DNA of 64,000 nt from Rossellomorea aquimaris. Lineage in GTDB: Bacteria; Bacillota; Bacilli; Bacillales; Bacillaceae_B. A model generated the notes under the pieces. It was not told where the DNA came from. It saw only the letters and a list, made by a program, of their open reading frames with translations, and did no database searches. The stretch is from assembly GCF_003315075.1 (NCBI RefSeq), contig NZ_QNRJ01000017.1, positions 1 through 64,000 of the forward strand, written 5' to 3'. This document shows positions 8,967 to 17,317 of the stretch, piece after piece (the first letter of the stretch is position 1; each line of letters opens with the position of its first letter). A program made the position numbers and the translations under genes.

Positions 8967-10208
8967 CTATACCTCAATTGCATTTTGATTCGACTTAACT
9001 TTTTTGTTACTGTAGTTCAAAAACAATCCTATATAAACAACTGATATGAAAAGAAAACTAGAGGATAAAATAAAAATCTGCCTCAGGTCAATAAAGTCTA
9101 ATAGCACGCCAAACATTGCTGCACCTAAAGGAAATGCAAATCCAACTATACTAAACAAACTACCGAAGACTCTTCCTCTGAATTTTTCTGATACATGAAT
9201 TTGCAGTAAACTAAAAAGTAAAGTATTCCAAATACCTAATCCCATATTGAACATAAATAGTGAGAGGATATTAATATATAAATTAGATGTTAAAGGAAAG
9301 TATATGATATTTAACATTAATAAAAGTGATAATACAATTGACTTATTTAATAAAAGATGCTTATCAATATACTTAGTTGCTAAACTACCCGTTAATACTC
9401 CAAGTGCAATAAATACTTCCATTGCTGCATATCCAAATGAGCCTTTATTTAGAATTTCAACGGACCAAGCAGGCCCTAGAGTAAAAAACGGAACAAAAAA
9501 TAGATTAATTACGAAAATACCAGGTAGCAAACCTTTTAAGACATTATAAGAAAACATATATTTTAGGCCTTCTACAAAGTCTTTATAGTGGTTAAAAACT
9601 CCGCTCTTAACAGATAAAGGATCCTTACTTGTATCTTCTTTTTGCTTCTTGATTAAAGATAAGCAAACCAATGATACTAAAAAGGTTAATGCATTCACGA
9701 GGAATAAAATATTTGTATCTACCAAAGTTAAAAGAATTCCTCCCACTAACGCTCCTAAAATTGTGGAAATTTGCCCGGTACTTTGAACTAGACCATTTGC
9801 AGCAAACAAATTATCCTCTTCAACAATATCAGGTATAATCGCATTACATGCAGGTATAAAAATAAAATTACCCAGGTTTATTAAGAGATATATTATCGCA
9901 ATATAAGAAAAATCAAATTCAGAAAATGTGATTAATAAGGTCAAGATAATTACTAAAACTAAACGGAAACCATCAGCAAACATCATGATATTTCTTCTAT
10001 CATACTTGTCAGATAATACTCCACCAAAAAAGCCAAAAACAATTGGAATAGTTGTCATTAAACCAAGCCAGACCAAATATTTAGGCTCTCCGGTTTTTGA
10101 TTGAACATACCAAAATAATGATAAAATAAACAAACTATTTCCAATATGAGAAGTCAGCAAACCAATAAAAAGATATTTAAAATTTTTATTTTTAAGTATT
10201 TTCAGCAT
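8967..10208 (-). CDS. MFS exporter, EntS-like (MFS_3) family
   Basis: 413 residues with about twelve hydrophobic segments, split into two halves by a charged loop near residue 190-200. The loop after the second helix has the MFS motif-A element GGVLSDKYDRR. Such proteins export siderophores, antibiotics and drugs using the proton gradient. It is the first gene of the six-gene operon, with a strong AGGAGG site before the ATG. By context it should carry the finished peptide or acylated prodrug out of the cell, or give self-protection. The substrate is inferred from the neighbours only. Confidence 0.9.
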   Translation of the reverse strand: MLKILKNKNFKYLFIGLLTSHIGNSLFILSLFWYVQSKTGEPKYLVWLGLMTTIPIVFGFFGGVLSDKYDRRNIMMFADGFRLVLVIILTLLITFSEFDFSYIAIIYLLINLGNFIFIPACNAIIPDIVEEDNLFAANGLVQSTGQISTILGALVGGILLTLVDTNILFLVNALTFLVSLVCLSLIKKQKEDTSKDPLSVKSGVFNHYKDFVEGLKYMFSYNVLKGLLPGIFVINLFFVPFFTLGPAWSVEILNKGSFGYAAMEVFIALGVLTGSLATKYIDKHLLLNKSIVLSLLLMLNIIYFPLTSNLYINILSLFMFNMGLGIWNTLLFSLLQIHVSEKFRGRVFGSLFSIVGFAFPLGAAMFGVLLDFIDLRQIFILSSSFLFISVVYIGLFLNYSNKKVKSNQNAIEV

Positions 10209-10421
10209 TAAATTTCCTCCTATTTTTTTATATTTAATTTATTTGGAATATTAATAGTAAAAAATAAATGGTTCTGATGAACTGTTTTTTCATTTACCAT
10301 TTAATTCCTTGATTATATTAACATAACAAAATCAACCCATATTACTCCTTATATACTAATTCCCTAGGAAAATTCTACATATTTTTACCTTTATCTAGCT
10401 TTTCCGACAAAAATTATAACT

Positions 10422-10625
10422 CTAGGCATATTTATGGAAATCTTTTTTGTAATTACTAGTTATCAGTCTTAATGAAATGGAAACCCCTACCTTCGTGTAA
10501 TACGAAGGTAGGGGTTCATTATTTTTAAAATTACTAGTCTTGCCAATCATTTTTTTGTTAAGTTTATCAGTTTCATCTTTCGTATTAACAAAATCGCCTG
10601 CATTAAAACTTTTTTGACCTCTCAA
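10422..10625 (-). CDS. Small hypothetical reading frame, doubtful
   Basis: 67 codons from a TTG, rich in Lys and Asn (start RGQKSFNAGDFVNTKDETD). No family is recognised. The only good ribosome binding site (AAAGGAGAG) is about 20 bases upstream, too far for this start, and the perfect hairpin at 10482-10516 lies inside the frame. It may be a small element gene, such as a directionality factor, or a relic; nothing in the sequence proves either. Confidence 0.2.
   Translation of the reverse strand: MRGQKSFNAGDFVNTKDETDKLNKKMIGKTSNFKNNEPLPSYYTKVGVSISLRLITSNYKKDFHKYA
10482..10516. terminator. Perfect 14-bp inverted repeat
   Basis: AACCCCTACCTTCG pairs with its exact complement across a 7-base loop. 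The plus-strand copy is followed by CATTATTTTT, so it could end transcripts in either direction, shielding the NRPS operon from integrase transcription. Confidence 0.6.
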
Positions 10626-10911
10626 AATCTTTAAACAACACTTAACTCTCCTTTTGCATTGTCAAAAGTCATTTCAAACGTTCCTTTCCATTTCCGATTA
10701 AAGAACTTAATTATTTTTGTGGGTTTAATTTGAAGATTATCTCTATTTATTTAATTTTGCCACTCTAGAGAACCAATCAGTATCGATTTTATTCTTATTA
10801 ATTGTACAGGGCAGTTTCTACTACTTCCTTGGGAATTGATTTTGTTTATTAAAGTCACTTAACTGAAAAAAAAAGATTGAATCAATAAGCACAACCTACT
10901 TGGGTTAAACA

Positions 10912-12480
10912 TTATTCTTTGTAATCAATTTCTAATGTAAATGGGTAACATCTCCTCTCATCATTTCGGGTTGATTTTACTAGTAATTCTTCAGGTATAA
11001 CTCGTGAATAATAAATTTTATTAATAAAAGTCTTCAGTGTCAGGTTTACTTGCTCAGCATTCTTTCCCTTTAAATTTTCAATGGTCTCGATAATCCCGTT
11101 CATTTTTTCACCTTTACTTTCATTAGAATGATTATTTAACTCCTTTAGTATTTTATTTTTATCAACACCTAAACTTTGTTTTAATGATAATAAATTTTGC
11201 TTTTTCACCCTAATATCTTCTATTGAAAATATCCTCTCAACTGCTAAATCAATTAGACGTTTCTCTTGGTTTAAAACTTCTTCTAACTTCTTATCTATTT
11301 GATTAAGTCTATTTACCAACTGTTGTTCTATATTAGAGAAATCATTACTCTCAAGCAGATCAACACTTTTTATCAATTTAACTTTAAATTCTTGAATTTC
11401 TTTATGTATTTCATTTTCTACAAACTCTAATTTTATCCCACTATTTTTACATTTAACACCATCAGTTAGTAAGTATTCACATCGCTTAATGGTATAACTG
11501 GTACTACTCTTATTATCTTTTCTAATGGACATTTTTCTTCCACAAATCCCGCAGTATATTAAATCCTTTAGCATAGTTGTCCCTGTCTTACACGCTGGTT
11601 TTTCCCTAATTATAGATGCATTATTTGCCCTTGCTATTCGGTCTTGGTTCACACGTTCCCATTCTTCAGGGGATATTATCCATGGATGTGCTTTATCTAC
11701 TACAATTGTATCTACAATTTCATATATAAACTTTCCGTTTTTCTTTTTTCTTTTTCTATCATTAAATACAATAGTACCTTTATAAACCGGGTTCTTTATG
11801 ATTCTTTTTATTGTAGGTAATCCAAAAGGGTTGTTTTTTGATGTCTTATATCCTTCACTATTTAAAATATCGCGTATTTTAAAGCTACCCAATCCAATTG
11901 AATGAAGCTCAAATATATATCTGACTACTTTAGCATCTTCTTCCTTAATTTCTAGTCTTTTAGTTGTATTATTTCGAACATATCCAAAGGGAACATTTCC
12001 GCTAACATGTAACCCTGCTTTTGACATTTGTATCTTATTGAGTTTACTTCTTTTTCCAATAACACTGTGTTCATGACTTGCAATTAAACTTCCCAAGTCA
12101 AACATTAACCGATCATTTTCATTATTAGCAAGGTCGTATTCGTGGTATGGAGTTAAAATTGACTTTCCATAGTCGATAGAATGTTGTTTTACCGTTTGTG
12201 AAATAAGGCCATTTCTAGATAGCCTTGATAGTTCAAAGCAAAGGATTGCATCATACTCTTCTATGTTGCTTAGTAATCGTTTTAGTTCCTTTCTATCTTC
12301 AAGTTCAGATTTCCCTCCACTAATTACCTCACCGTATATGTCATATGTACATTTTATAGATTGTGCATAACCAATCAGTATCTCTCTGTGATTCTTTAGA
12401 GTTTCTTCAGTTTCGTTTTTCTTTTCTTGGCTTATTCTTAAATAGATGGCTATATGGTGATACTGGTGGTTTAACTTCAA
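10912..12480 (-). CDS. Large serine integrase (site-specific recombinase)
   Basis: 522 residues. The N-terminal resolvase fold carries the nucleophile in AIYLRIS (Ser17), and the conserved ELSRLSR stretch follows near residue 85. After it come the recombinase domain (about 170-290), a zinc ribbon (CGICGRKM near 312, second Cys pair near 336-347) and a charged coiled-coil segment (about 365-430), the full order of phage-type large serine integrases. It starts at TTG beside a hairpin. It is the last gene before the break in kamA and so is probably the enzyme that inserted, and can excise, the element; a separate directionality factor would normally be needed for excision. Confidence 0.95.
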   Translation of the reverse strand: MKLNHQYHHIAIYLRISQEKKNETEETLKNHREILIGYAQSIKCTYDIYGEVISGGKSELEDRKELKRLLSNIEEYDAILCFELSRLSRNGLISQTVKQHSIDYGKSILTPYHEYDLANNENDRLMFDLGSLIASHEHSVIGKRSKLNKIQMSKAGLHVSGNVPFGYVRNNTTKRLEIKEEDAKVVRYIFELHSIGLGSFKIRDILNSEGYKTSKNNPFGLPTIKRIIKNPVYKGTIVFNDRKRKKKNGKFIYEIVDTIVVDKAHPWIISPEEWERVNQDRIARANNASIIREKPACKTGTTMLKDLIYCGICGRKMSIRKDNKSSTSYTIKRCEYLLTDGVKCKNSGIKLEFVENEIHKEIQEFKVKLIKSVDLLESNDFSNIEQQLVNRLNQIDKKLEEVLNQEKRLIDLAVERIFSIEDIRVKKQNLLSLKQSLGVDKNKILKELNNHSNESKGEKMNGIIETIENLKGKNAEQVNLTLKTFINKIYYSRVIPEELLVKSTRNDERRCYPFTLEIDYKE

Positions 12481-12492
12481 TTAAAAAATCCC

Positions 12493-12522
12493 CCTATACT
12501 TCTCTTTAGTTAAAAGTATAGG
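12493..12522 (-). terminator. Hairpin between truncated kamA and integrase
   Basis: On the minus strand CCTATACTT pairs with AAGTATAGG across 12 bases, followed by GGGGATTTTTT. It should stop transcription running in from the kamA operon. The same 3' arm and GGGGG run also form the only Shine-Dalgarno-like sequence before the integrase TTG, so folding could also limit integrase translation. Confidence 0.65.
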
Positions 12523-12527
12523 CATAT

Positions 12528-12568
12528 ATTACGTACTTCATACTTACAATAAAAAATTACGTCGGTAC
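12528..12568. other. Predicted attachment-site junction (att) in kamA
   Basis: The kamA reading frame stops being recognisable right after the codons for GYAVPT, at about 12557-12563. ATTACGT occurs twice as a direct repeat (12528-12534 and 12556-12562), and the junction also holds GTACCGACGT. The exchange point must be within a few bases of the end of kamA homology; the exact core cannot be set without the other junction or an uninterrupted kamA. Confidence 0.6.
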
Positions 12569-13564
12569 GGCATAGCCGGATGTATGCCCCCTTAAGCCTT
12601 CGATAATCTCCAGTCCTTTGGAAACAGGTGCGCGGAAGTGGCCGATTCCTTCTGATAAATCGCATTGATAAATATAGTATGGACGTACCCGGATCTTAAC
12701 AAGATCGTGCATAAGCTTTTTCATAATAGGCACACTGTCGTTTATACCGGCGAGAATAACCGCTTGATTCCCTACAGGAACTCCTGCATTTACCAGCATT
12801 TCACACGCTTTCTTGGACTCTTCCGTAATTTCGATCGATGTATTAAAGTGAGTATTCAACCACACTGGGTGATATTTCTTCAAGATATTACACAGATTCT
12901 CGGTAATCCGCTGCGGAAACACGACGGGCGCCCTCGTTCCAATCCGGATGATCTCAACATGTGGAATATCTCTTAAGTTCTTTAAGATGTATTCAAGAAT
13001 CTGGTCATTAATCAGTAGACCATCCCCACCCGATAGCAGTACGTCTCTTACAGTGGGAGTCTCCCGTATATATTCAATGGCTGCATCAAGTTGCTTCTTT
13101 GGTACGCCCATTCCAATTTGTCCCGAAAACCTTCTTCTCGTACAGTAACGGCAGTACATGGAGCATTGATTGGTTACGAGAAATAACACTCTGTCAGGAT
13201 ATCTGTGCGTCAATCCGGGAACAGGAGAATCTTCATCTTCATGTAAAGGATCCTCCAGATCATACTTCGTTTTATGAATTTCCTGACCGATCGGAACGGA
13301 TTGCATCCGGATAGGGCAGCGCGCGTCATCCTCATTCATTAACCATGCATAATAAGGGGTAATATTAAGCGGGATCGTTTTAGTTGAAATCCTGACACCT
13401 TCCTCTTCATCCGGTGTCAGGTTTACCACTTTCTTTAAGTCATCAAGGGTCCTGATGGTGTTTGTCAGCTGCCATAACCAATTATTCCATTGTTCATCCG
13501 TTACGTCTTTCCAAAGCTCAATATCCTTCCAATCCCTTTTCGGTTTATAGAGATTCATTTTCAT
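12557..13564 (-). pseudogene. kamA: L-lysine 2,3-aminomutase KamA, 3'-truncated by the inserted element
   Basis: The first 335 residues of a radical-SAM enzyme that turns L-lysine into beta-lysine. The iron-sulfur motif CxxxCxxC is intact (C134, C138, C141 in CSMYCRYC). Family members run to about 420-470 residues. Here the frame ends after SGYAVPT, just before the segment that in the family carries the PGGGGK motif with the PLP-binding lysine. The visible protein should therefore be inactive. It is the last gene of the yodT-kamA operon. Precise excision of the element could rebuild the gene if the 3' piece survives outside the window. Confidence 0.9.
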
Positions 13565-13656
13565 CTACTCCACCAACTTTCAAAAAAGTATCTTTCCACC
13601 TGGAACACAACTATACATTAGCCTATGAAATAGAATCCCAATCGGTTTTCATCCTT

Positions 13657-14490
13657 TTACATTACACTCAAATCTTTTTCCCAAATGTTCATATCTTCCA
13701 TTTTGTCGAAGATGATGCAATTGTTCGCCAGTCTTCCACCGTATCGATATCCGAGCTGATGGAATACCGCATTCATACCAAATGAAAGTGCCCTGGCAAT
13801 CGTATAAGCACAGAAAATGTCGCGGTTAAGCAGTTCCCATTCCAATTTTTGGATCAGATGCTTCATATACCCGCCTTTGCGATAGGAAGAGCGTGTAGCA
13901 CAATCCGTCAATTCAGCGTTCTTACAGGTTGAAGATACATCGGCGGAAGCAGCACTGATGATTCTTCCTCCCTCCTCGATATAAACAAAGATTGTCCCAC
14001 TTTTCATTGACTCTCTCACATAGTCGGGATTGTGTAATGGTACAGGATATAGCTTAAATACTTCCTGATAAAGGTCGGCCAGCTGCCCTGCATGGTCTTG
14101 GGTCGCGACGGAAATCGGTATAAGACCTCCGCTTTCGTGACTGCCGAGCTCCTGGACGGATTGAAGAATGGAATCCTCATCCCTCCAGTACGAGCTATTT
14201 CTTCTTTCATCCGTTAAAAACTTACTCATAAAAAAAGCTTTATCCCCATTAAAGTAAGCGTTTACTCCCCCCTCCAAGATGAACCCTTTTTCGAAAAAAA
14301 AGAGAGATTGATCCCGTCTTGCTTTCACAATTACTTTTTCATAAAGATTGGACTGAGTTTCTTTCTTCACATACTCCCACAGTAATACCGGGTTCCCTCT
14401 AAACTCATCCACCCGCAGCCTTCTGTTATAGCCATCTTTATAAATGGCAGCTTCTATCTTCGGTTTTTTAATATATTCGTATGTTTGCAT
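13657..14490 (-). CDS. yodP: Beta-lysine N6-acetyltransferase, GNAT family (YodP/AblB)
   Basis: 277 residues from the ATG at 14490, placed behind AAGGGG; an upstream ATG at 14517 is possible but has no such site. The C-terminal half is a GNAT domain, with the acetyl-CoA loop around YRKGGYMKHL and a late AFGMNAVFHQLGYRYGG stretch. In AblA/AblB pairs the mutase makes beta-lysine and this enzyme acetylates it at N6, for use as an osmolyte or a catabolic intermediate. It lies between yodQ and kamA as in B. subtilis. With kamA broken its substrate would not be made by this route. Confidence 0.88.
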   Translation of the reverse strand: MQTYEYIKKPKIEAAIYKDGYNRRLRVDEFRGNPVLLWEYVKKETQSNLYEKVIVKARRDQSLFFFEKGFILEGGVNAYFNGDKAFFMSKFLTDERRNSSYWRDEDSILQSVQELGSHESGGLIPISVATQDHAGQLADLYQEVFKLYPVPLHNPDYVRESMKSGTIFVYIEEGGRIISAASADVSSTCKNAELTDCATRSSYRKGGYMKHLIQKLEWELLNRDIFCAYTIARALSFGMNAVFHQLGYRYGGRLANNCIIFDKMEDMNIWEKDLSVM

Positions 14491-14557
14491 TCTTATAAGC
14501 CCCTTTTTTACCAACATATGAAGGGATAAGGAAAGTTATGAAACAAACCACTATAAA

Positions 14558-14597
14558 AAGGAACAACCTATGTCATTAATCATGAGAGTTGTTCCTT
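14558..14597 (-). terminator. Intrinsic terminator between yodQ and yodP
   Basis: On the minus strand AAGGAACAAC and GTTGTTCCTT pair around an AT-rich loop and are followed by TTTTATAG. It splits the operon, so yodP-kamA may need its own promoter or depend on read-through. Confidence 0.7.
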
Positions 14598-14698
14598 CTT
14601 TGGATGATATGAAGTTTATAAGATTACATTGAAGCTGACCAACGGATTGTAAAAGGGTTAAATCACCATTTATTACTCTATACCCATAAAGAGGAAAA

Positions 14699-15964
14699 TT
14701 ATGACTCTTTATTACACCAATCCAAAATAAATAAGGAAAGTATTTCAGCAGTTTGGTAGATTTTATTCAATTCGATGTATTCGTTTGCGTCATGGGCCAC
14801 TTCAGTTGTTCCAGGACCAAATACGACGACCGGAATATTCCCTCCCTTAGATAGGATTCCACCATCCGTTCCCCAGGGAGAAGCTTCAATGATTGGAGTG
14901 GTTTGCAATACTTCATTGGCATGATAGCAAAGCTTCTCCACTAATTCATGTTCACAGGAAAGGTCACCCGGCTGCCACCTTCCACCAAACCATTCAATTT
15001 CCACAGGATGATGATCAAACCATGAATCAACCTCATTCATCTTCGCGAGGGCATCTTCTACCTCTTTCTCTACTTGTTGTAAGGACTCCCATGGGCCAAC
15101 CCCCACCCTTCCCTCTATGATAGCAAGATCGGGAACGGAGGACGGCCACTTCCCGCTTTCAATTCTTCCGATATTAATGGGTAATGGAATGGGAATATTT
15201 CTATATAATGGATCGTCCACCCTCTTGTTTCTCGATGATTCCAGTTCTTGAAGAGTTTGAATGACGGCATAGGCTTTATCAATGGCGTTTATCCCTTCAT
15301 ACCTGGTGCCCCCATGTGCCGATTTCCCTTTTACTTTCAAGCGGAACCACATGGATCCCTGTTGCTTCGGAAAGATCTTCATGTTGGTGGGTTCGGGAAT
15401 AATGGCAGCATCAGCTGTGTACCCCCTCACTAAGGCGGCAAGCGTCCCGGTCCCGCCACTTTCCTCCTCTATCACACTTTGAAAGAGGATATCACCCTTC
15501 AGTGGGATGTTTAACTCCTTCACAATTTCCAATACAAGGAGTAAAGCAACCGATCCTCCCTTCATATCGGTTGACCCTCTTCCGTAAAGCTTTCCATCTT
15601 CAATCACACCACCGTAAGGATCATATGTCCAATTCTCCCTGTCCCCTTCAGTTACGACATCGATGTGTCCATTTAACAGAAGGCTCCTTCCTCCACCTGT
15701 TCCTTTTAGCACACCCACTACATTTGGGTTGCCTTCGAAGTTCTCACGATCACAACGATAAAAAGGATGATCCAGCACATCCGATTCTTTCACTTCCCAA
15801 ATGTCCAACTCCAAGCCAAGCTTCCTGCATTTTTCGATGATAATCGCCTGAGCCTTAGATTCATTGCCCCTTACACTATCTTCCTGCACCAGCCTTTGCA
15901 GGAGCTTGATAGTGCTTTTCTTTTTTTCTTCTATTATTTCCTTGATGAGACGGTGAGTTTCCAA
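14699..15964 (-). CDS. yodQ: M20 family deacylase/peptidase (YodQ)
   Basis: 421 residues of the ArgE/DapE/ACY1 family of two-metal hydrolases. Metal motifs are visible: LLNGHIDVV, GRGSTDMKGG, the EEE catalytic stretch (SVIEEESGG) and a late EASPWGTDGG. In the yod operon it is thought to remove the acetyl group from an acetylated beta-lysine derivative. TTG start behind AGGAGG. It lies 11 bases after yodR. The substrate is inferred from context. Confidence 0.9.
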   Translation of the reverse strand: METHRLIKEIIEEKKKSTIKLLQRLVQEDSVRGNESKAQAIIIEKCRKLGLELDIWEVKESDVLDHPFYRCDRENFEGNPNVVGVLKGTGGGRSLLLNGHIDVVTEGDRENWTYDPYGGVIEDGKLYGRGSTDMKGGSVALLLVLEIVKELNIPLKGDILFQSVIEEESGGTGTLAALVRGYTADAAIIPEPTNMKIFPKQQGSMWFRLKVKGKSAHGGTRYEGINAIDKAYAVIQTLQELESSRNKRVDDPLYRNIPIPLPINIGRIESGKWPSSVPDLAIIEGRVGVGPWESLQQVEKEVEDALAKMNEVDSWFDHHPVEIEWFGGRWQPGDLSCEHELVEKLCYHANEVLQTTPIIEASPWGTDGGILSKGGNIPVVVFGPGTTEVAHDANEYIELNKIYQTAEILSLFILDWCNKES

Positions 15965-15975
15965 AGCGGTTCCTC

Positions 15976-16638
15976 CTAATCTATATACTTGATAGCGGGA
16001 CTCACGGTATATTGAGCATCTGTAGTCTCTTCAATATCCTGAAGTGTGTATGGATTAAATAGTTCTTTTAATATCATTCGACCATCCTCAATGGTAAATA
16101 CGGCCCTGTCCGTTATGATCATTGAAACACATGATCTCGTCGTTAATGGAAGCGTGCATTCCCGAACGATTTTGCTTCCACCTTTTTTATCTAAATGGGT
16201 CATGAGCACGATGACTCTCTTTGCCTTCGAGGCAAGTTCGGTCGCACCTCCCATCCCCGGTACTTTTTTGCCTGGTATGATCCAATTGGCAAGATCGCCT
16301 TTTTCACTAACTTGCAGGGAACCCAGAATCGTTAAATCAACTTTGCCCCGGCGAATCATGGCAAATGCGATGGAGCTATCTGTATAACAACCTCCATTCA
16401 TCAATGAAACAGGGTATCCTCCCGCATTACACAAGTTTTCGTCCTCTTGCCCTTCCCCTGGTGCAGGTCCGATTCCAATAATCCCGTTCTCCGATTGAAA
16501 AACAACGGGAAACGCCGGGGGGAGATGATTGGGTACGAGAGATGGTATTCCGATCCCTAAATTTACGATCATATGCTCTTTCACTTCCAAAGACGCACGC
16601 TTAGCTAACTTATCCTTCAATTCGTTTCCCAGGCCCAT
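15976..16638 (-). CDS. yodR: CoA transferase subunit B (YodR)
   Basis: 220 residues, family I CoA transferase, beta subunit. The conserved SENG motif (FQSENGIIGIGP) supplies the catalytic glutamate that forms the CoA thioester. GGATELASKAKRVIVLMTH is also typical. It overlaps yodS by 22 bases and works with it as a heteromeric enzyme activating a beta-keto or amino acid of the lysine route. Confidence 0.92.
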   Translation of the reverse strand: MGLGNELKDKLAKRASLEVKEHMIVNLGIGIPSLVPNHLPPAFPVVFQSENGIIGIGPAPGEGQEDENLCNAGGYPVSLMNGGCYTDSSIAFAMIRRGKVDLTILGSLQVSEKGDLANWIIPGKKVPGMGGATELASKAKRVIVLMTHLDKKGGSKIVRECTLPLTTRSCVSMIITDRAVFTIEDGRMILKELFNPYTLQDIEETTDAQYTVSPAIKYID

Positions 16639-17315
16639 TTCCAGTCGACTCCTTTAGATAACACAATATGATCTACAAAAACACCCGACGTGACAATTCC
16701 CTCAGGATCCAACTCGCCGACATCCACAATTTCTTCTGCCTCAACAATCGTGATATCTGCTGCCATAGCCACAAGTGGATTCGTATTTCTGGCACTTTTA
16801 TCATAAATAAGGTTCCCATATGTGTCGGCTTTTTGGGCATATACTATCCCAATTTCTGCAACCAGGGCTGTTTCATATAAGTAACGGTCCCCATCTATCT
16901 CCAGTATCTCTTTTCCTTTATTTAAATATGGATCATCCACGCCTATTTCGGTTACGATACCCTTCAACCCCACTCCACCAGCCCGGATTCTTTCGGCCAA
17001 TATTCCTTGAGGAGAGAATTCAACTTCCAGCTTCCCTTCACTCATTAATCGACCTGCTACCGGGTTAGACCCGATATGGGAGGCTATCACCTTCTTGACT
17101 CTGTATTGTGCAACCAGTTGTCCGATTCCGATATGAGGAAATCCTGTATCATTTCCAATAATCGTGATATCCTTTGTTCCCCAATCCAATAAGTGCTTAC
17201 ATATAGTAGGAGGAGAACCGACCCCTCCAAATCCGCCAAACATCAAGGTCATTCCATCATTGAAGAAATGCTTTATATTTTCATAGCTGCTTCTTTTATT
17301 TTGAAGACGGGACAT
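16617..17315 (-). CDS. yodS: CoA transferase subunit A (YodS)
   Basis: 232 residues from the ATG at 17315, preceded by GGAAGGAGACC; this is preferred over an in-frame start 18 bases upstream inside yodT. The alpha-subunit motifs GGFGGVGSP, NDTGF and GGVGLKGIVTEIG are present. It is the partner of YodR, immediately downstream. Confidence 0.92.
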   Translation of the reverse strand: MSRLQNKRSSYENIKHFFNDGMTLMFGGFGGVGSPPTICKHLLDWGTKDITIIGNDTGFPHIGIGQLVAQYRVKKVIASHIGSNPVAGRLMSEGKLEVEFSPQGILAERIRAGGVGLKGIVTEIGVDDPYLNKGKEILEIDGDRYLYETALVAEIGIVYAQKADTYGNLIYDKSARNTNPLVAMAADITIVEAEEIVDVGELDPEGIVTSGVFVDHIVLSKGVDWKWAWETN

Positions 17316-17317
17316 AT

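Larger units (their letters stand above)
10209..10911. other. Gene-poor AT-rich gap between exporter and integrase
   Basis: It should hold the promoter of the NRPS operon (minus strand, just above 10208), but no clear -35/-10 pair stands out. On the minus strand between about 10640 and 10850 there are short open pieces broken by stops, one ending in residues like KWKGTFEMTFDNAKGELS just before an AAAGGAGAG site. They look like remains of decayed genes and no family is recognised. A perfect hairpin lies at 10482-10516. Confidence 0.5.
1..12556. mobile_element. Integrated element (one end) carrying an NRPS cluster, inserted in kamA
   Basis: The stretch is strongly AT-rich compared with everything to its right, and the change falls exactly where kamA breaks off. 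A large serine integrase gene is the outermost gene at this end, as is usual for elements that use such enzymes. Only one end is visible: the left end, and presumably the 3' part of kamA, lie beyond position 1. No phage structural or conjugation genes are seen in the visible part, so whether it is a prophage, an integrative element or a simple island cannot be decided. Confidence 0.75.

Noticed and set aside
1..10208. Siderophore cluster
   Set aside because: The exporter is EntS-like, but there are no catechol or hydroxamate genes and no Fur box found; the Asn-starter logic points elsewhere.
14016..14210. 64-codon frame inside yodP
   Set aside because: Out-of-frame shadow within a well-supported gene.
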